Shown here piece by piece: positions 61,788-64,000 of a DNA stretch of 64,000 nucleotides. The notes beneath the pieces were generated by a model. The model was not told the origin of the DNA and searched no databases. It saw only the letters and a program-made list of their open reading frames with translations. How positions within the stretch are numbered: position 1 is the stretch's first letter; the number at the start of each line of letters is the position of its first letter. The stretch covers positions 247,429-311,428 of the forward strand of contig NZ_JADKYB010000013.1 of the NCBI RefSeq assembly GCF_016918855.1, written 5' to 3'. Made by a program: the position numbers and the translations under genes. The DNA comes from Actinacidiphila acididurans (GTDB taxonomy: Bacteria > Actinomycetota > Actinomycetes > Streptomycetales > Streptomycetaceae).

Positions 61788-62276
61788 GTGAGCACCATCA
61801 TCGAGTTCTTTGTGGCGCCGGACCACGACGCTGCCGCCGGCGTCGTGGAAGGCGGCCCCGATGGGGTCTTCGAGTCGCTGACGTTCGGCAACTTCGACGC
61901 CGAAGAAGCGCTGATCCAGTGGGAGAGTGTCTTCACCGGTCGGAGCTTCGAGGAACTCGTCGCCGACGACGAGCCCTACGCCCCTGCCGACCCCGGTGAT
62001 GGTGCGGTGGTCCTCGCAGCTTCCCGGGTCCTTCAGGATGCGCTTGCCGCTGCCGATGAGCTTCGGCTTTTCGAGGTCAGTCGGCTATGGGTGCAGGAGC
62101 GAGCGGCAGACGGCGAGGTATTCGAGCAGGAGATGGCGACCGAGATCCTGAGCGGTCTGGCCAACGCTGGATCTCGTTGCAGGACAGTGGGACCAGGTCG
62201 GTCGGTCCGGGGCGGCGGGAGTGTTCGTCAGCGCGGACGACGGCGAGGAAGGCGTGGGCGAGCATGGCGAGGGTGA
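61788..62276 (+). pseudogene. Hypothetical protein truncated by the IS701 remnant (chimeric frame)
   Basis: The first 125 or so residues (MSTIIEFFVAPDHDAAAGVV, then GVFESLTFGNFDAEEALIQWES in part) resemble a small acidic streptomycete protein of unknown function. After EILSGLA at about 62160 the frame enters transposase DNA and the remaining 37 residues become an Arg/Gly-rich string read antisense to the IS gene. The natural C-terminus is therefore lost. GTG 61788 has no ribosome-binding site but sits 7 bases after a -10-like CACTAT, suggesting a leaderless message. Confidence 0.7.
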
Positions 62277-63348
62277 CCCAGCGGACCCAGGACACATAAC
62301 GGCGGACCTGGTGTTCGTCCAGTCCGGCCAGGCCCTTTCCGGTTTGGAAGGTCTCCTCCACCCGCCATCTCGATCCGGCGACCCGCACCAGCGTGGCCAG
62401 GGGCACCGGGGCAGGCGACCAGCAGCGGTAGTAGGCGAGTTCTCCAGTAGTGCGGTTGCGGCGGATGAGCAGCTGGTGAGAGCCGGGCCCGCGTTCCGCC
62501 AAGCCGATGATGGACCAGTCGTAGAAGCGGTGGCCCTTGGCGCCGGCCCCTGCCGACAGCTTCTGCCAGGCCCGTTTCGGCACCTCCCCGGCCAGGGCGT
62601 CCGCGCCGAACTTCCCTGCATCGGTGGTGACTTCGGCCGAGCAAGCAACGGCGAGCACGTAGCCGACCCCGTGCTCTTCCAGCGCGGCCCGCAGCCTCGG
62701 GTTGCCGCCGTAGACCTCGTCTGCCGCGACCCAGCCCACGCGGTGCCCGGCGTCCAGGAACCGGCCGATCATACGGGCGGCCAGTTCCGGCTTGGTTGCG
62801 AAGGCGGTGTCCTCGCCCAGCCCTGCGGCCCGGCAGCGATCCGGTTCGCACGTCCAGGAGCGCGGGATGTACAACTCACGGTCCACCGCCGCGTGCCCGC
62901 GCAGTCCCGCGTAGACAAGGTAGACGGCGACCTGGGCATTTTCGATCCGGCCCGCGGTGCCGGTGTATTGGCGCTGGACACCAACGGTGTGGGCGCCCTT
63001 CTTCAGATCGCCGATCTCGTCAACCACGAGGACTGCCTAGTCGTCGTGCAACTGCTCCACCACGTAGTCGCGGACGTCGTCACGCACCGCGTCGGCGTCC
63101 CAGGAGGCCCGGCACAGCAGATGCTGCATGCCGTGCAGGGTCGCGTCCCCGGCCCACTCGGCGATGCTCCAGCAGTTCTTGCGTGGCAGGTCCGACAGCA
63201 GCCCGAGCACCAGCCGCCCGGCCCGGCGCCGGGGCTCAACCCGGGCGAACCAGTCGGCTATGCGGCCCATCAGGGCCTCGAACGCCTCCTGCCAGCGGGC
63301 AGGGTCTACTCTGTGACCTGCGGTCACCGCATGATCGTCTGTCTTCAC
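62160..63348 (-). pseudogene. IS701-family transposase remnant with in-frame amber stop and lost C-terminus
   Basis: Two collinear segments in one frame belong to a DDE transposase of the IS701 family. The N-terminal part (from GTG 63348, opening VKTDDHAVTAGHRV) ends at a TAG at 63037-63039 just before VLVVDEIGDLKKG, the first catalytic Asp. Translation of the rest shows the second Asp in WVAADEVYG and the Glu in RWRVEETFQTGKGLAGLDEH. Homologues read straight through this point. At the other end the sequence stops matching after PLSCNEIQR (about 62160), where it meets the host gene. Both defects indicate a dead element. Confidence 0.85.
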
Positions 63349-63385
63349 ACACCGATGATCAACGGTGGCCGCACCTAGTGCGAGC

Positions 63386-63799
63386 ATGAGGAGCACCGTG
63401 CAGGTCGCCGGAGTCGACATCTACGTAAATCATCCCGTGCTGCACCTGGGAGCGACCGACTGGGTTCCAGTCTCCCTCGCACTGGAGGCTGCCCCTGCGG
63501 CCAGCTGCGACACCCACGTGGCTGTTCGGGTTCGAGCTCAGAGGGGACTCATCAAAGTGCGTCTCTTCACACAGCCCCAAGCGTCCGAGACCGAAGGACC
63601 CGACCCGGAATTCACCACGGTCTTCGACGGCTCCCTCCTGCTGCCTGACGGCCGCATCGCAGTCGGCGATGTCGAGCAACTGACCCGCTTCGTGCATCGA
63701 GTGGGCGACCGCGGCGAATACAACGTGCGCGTCGCGGTGGACTCACCGGGGCCCGACGCCGGCGCCATCGACATCACTGTCACCCGCCCCAGCAAGTGA
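63386..63799 (+). CDS. Hypothetical protein
   Basis: A 137-residue soluble protein, ATG 63386, with an in-frame GTG at 63365 as alternative. It looks beta-rich (STVQVAGVDIYVNHPVLHLG, TTVFDGSLLLPDGRIAVGDV, YNVRVAVDSPGP), similar in texture to small beta-sandwich proteins, but no family is recognised. It begins 38 bases beyond the transposase start, so its own promoter region may have been replaced by IS DNA. Confidence 0.6.
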   Translation: MRSTVQVAGVDIYVNHPVLHLGATDWVPVSLALEAAPAASCDTHVAVRVRAQRGLIKVRLFTQPQASETEGPDPEFTTVFDGSLLLPDGRIAVGDVEQLTRFVHRVGDRGEYNVRVAVDSPGPDAGAIDITVTRPSK

Positions 63800-63874
63800 T
63801 CTGCGGCACGGCCGCCTCAGCGTATGCAGACTGCTCAGCAGCTGGCCCATTCGAGGCAAGATCACGATCTACAG

Positions 63875-63894
63875 CTGGAGTACTAGTACTCCAG
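63875..63894. promoter_or_regulatory. Perfect 20-bp palindrome
   Basis: CTGGAGTACTAGTACTCCAG is an exact palindrome in a locally AT-richer stretch. It looks like a regulator binding site for a gene beyond the right edge. Nothing else is recognised between 63800 and 64000. Confidence 0.55.
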
Positions 63895-64000
63895 TTGCAC
63901 TTCTCCATTTCCCCTGGTCACAGGGCCCTTTTGGAGTCTAGCGGGCTGACGTGCCGTCAGGTCGGTGGTAGTTCGTGACTCACCCGATCGGGCTGCGTGC

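Noticed and set aside
61352..61999. Plus-strand open frame overlapping the folD start and the truncated gene
   Set aside because: It overlaps two supported features in another frame and its product is Arg/Gly-rich without recognisable motifs.

Overview
The window is very GC-rich DNA with the codon usage, Shine-Dalgarno style (GGAGG, many GTG and some TTG starts) and gene content of a Streptomycetaceae chromosome (Streptomyces or a close genus). The clearest lineage marker is a gene set matching the S. coelicolor SCO2521-SCO2525 series in order. About 47 protein-coding genes or gene remnants are supported. I see no rRNA, tRNA or CRISPR array. All functional statements rest on reading motifs and remembered family features; no search was run.

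Layout, left to right. 1-2.8 kb: the end of an NHLM/NHLP-type bacteriocin exporter, a phosphodiesterase and an uncharacterised protein. 2.8-4.6 kb: an IS1341-type (tnpB-only) element lying between an orphan ribosome-binding site with start codon and a decapitated phytase-like gene. 4.7-10.5 kb: a five-gene catabolic operon (MmgE/PrpD, ICL/PEP-mutase-type lyase, LeuC-like, LeuD-like, MBL hydrolase) divergent from a GntR regulator. 10.5-14.2 kb: CBS-domain protein, a hypothetical, a repeat-rich spacer, a DUF5947-like protein with a tandem-repeat extension, and a slipin. 14.3-19.8 kb: monomeric NADP-isocitrate dehydrogenase divergent from pntAB. 19.9-26.5 kb: a six-gene operon of unknown function (SCO2521-2525-like plus a membrane protein). 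26.9-32.2 kb: GNAT, glpF, glpK, asparaginase, M55 aminopeptidase. 32.5-33.6 kb: an orphan sugar-binding lipoprotein.

33.7-59.7 kb is dominated by exported hydrolases: a CBM56 beta-helix glycosidase, a sialidase, two divergent paralogous S53 peptidases of about 1,350 residues, an M15-type lipoprotein and two GH92 alpha-mannosidases. Intracellular regulators (ArsR, MmyB-like XRE, TrmB/LuxR-type) and an aldo/keto reductase are interspersed. Together the exported enzymes suit degradation of glycoprotein and beta-glucan material such as fungal cell walls; that is inference. Two LacI-type palindromes sit upstream of glycosidase genes.

60-64 kb: a hypothetical, folD, and an IS701-family remnant whose transposase has an in-frame amber codon and has lost its C-terminus together with the 3' end of a host gene. 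The best candidate for an undescribed system is the 19.9-26.5 kb operon (methyltransferase, large helical protein, variant P-loop protein, two unknowns, membrane-anchored coiled-coil protein). The second is the PrpD/PrpB/LeuCD-like operon, whose substrate cannot be assigned.
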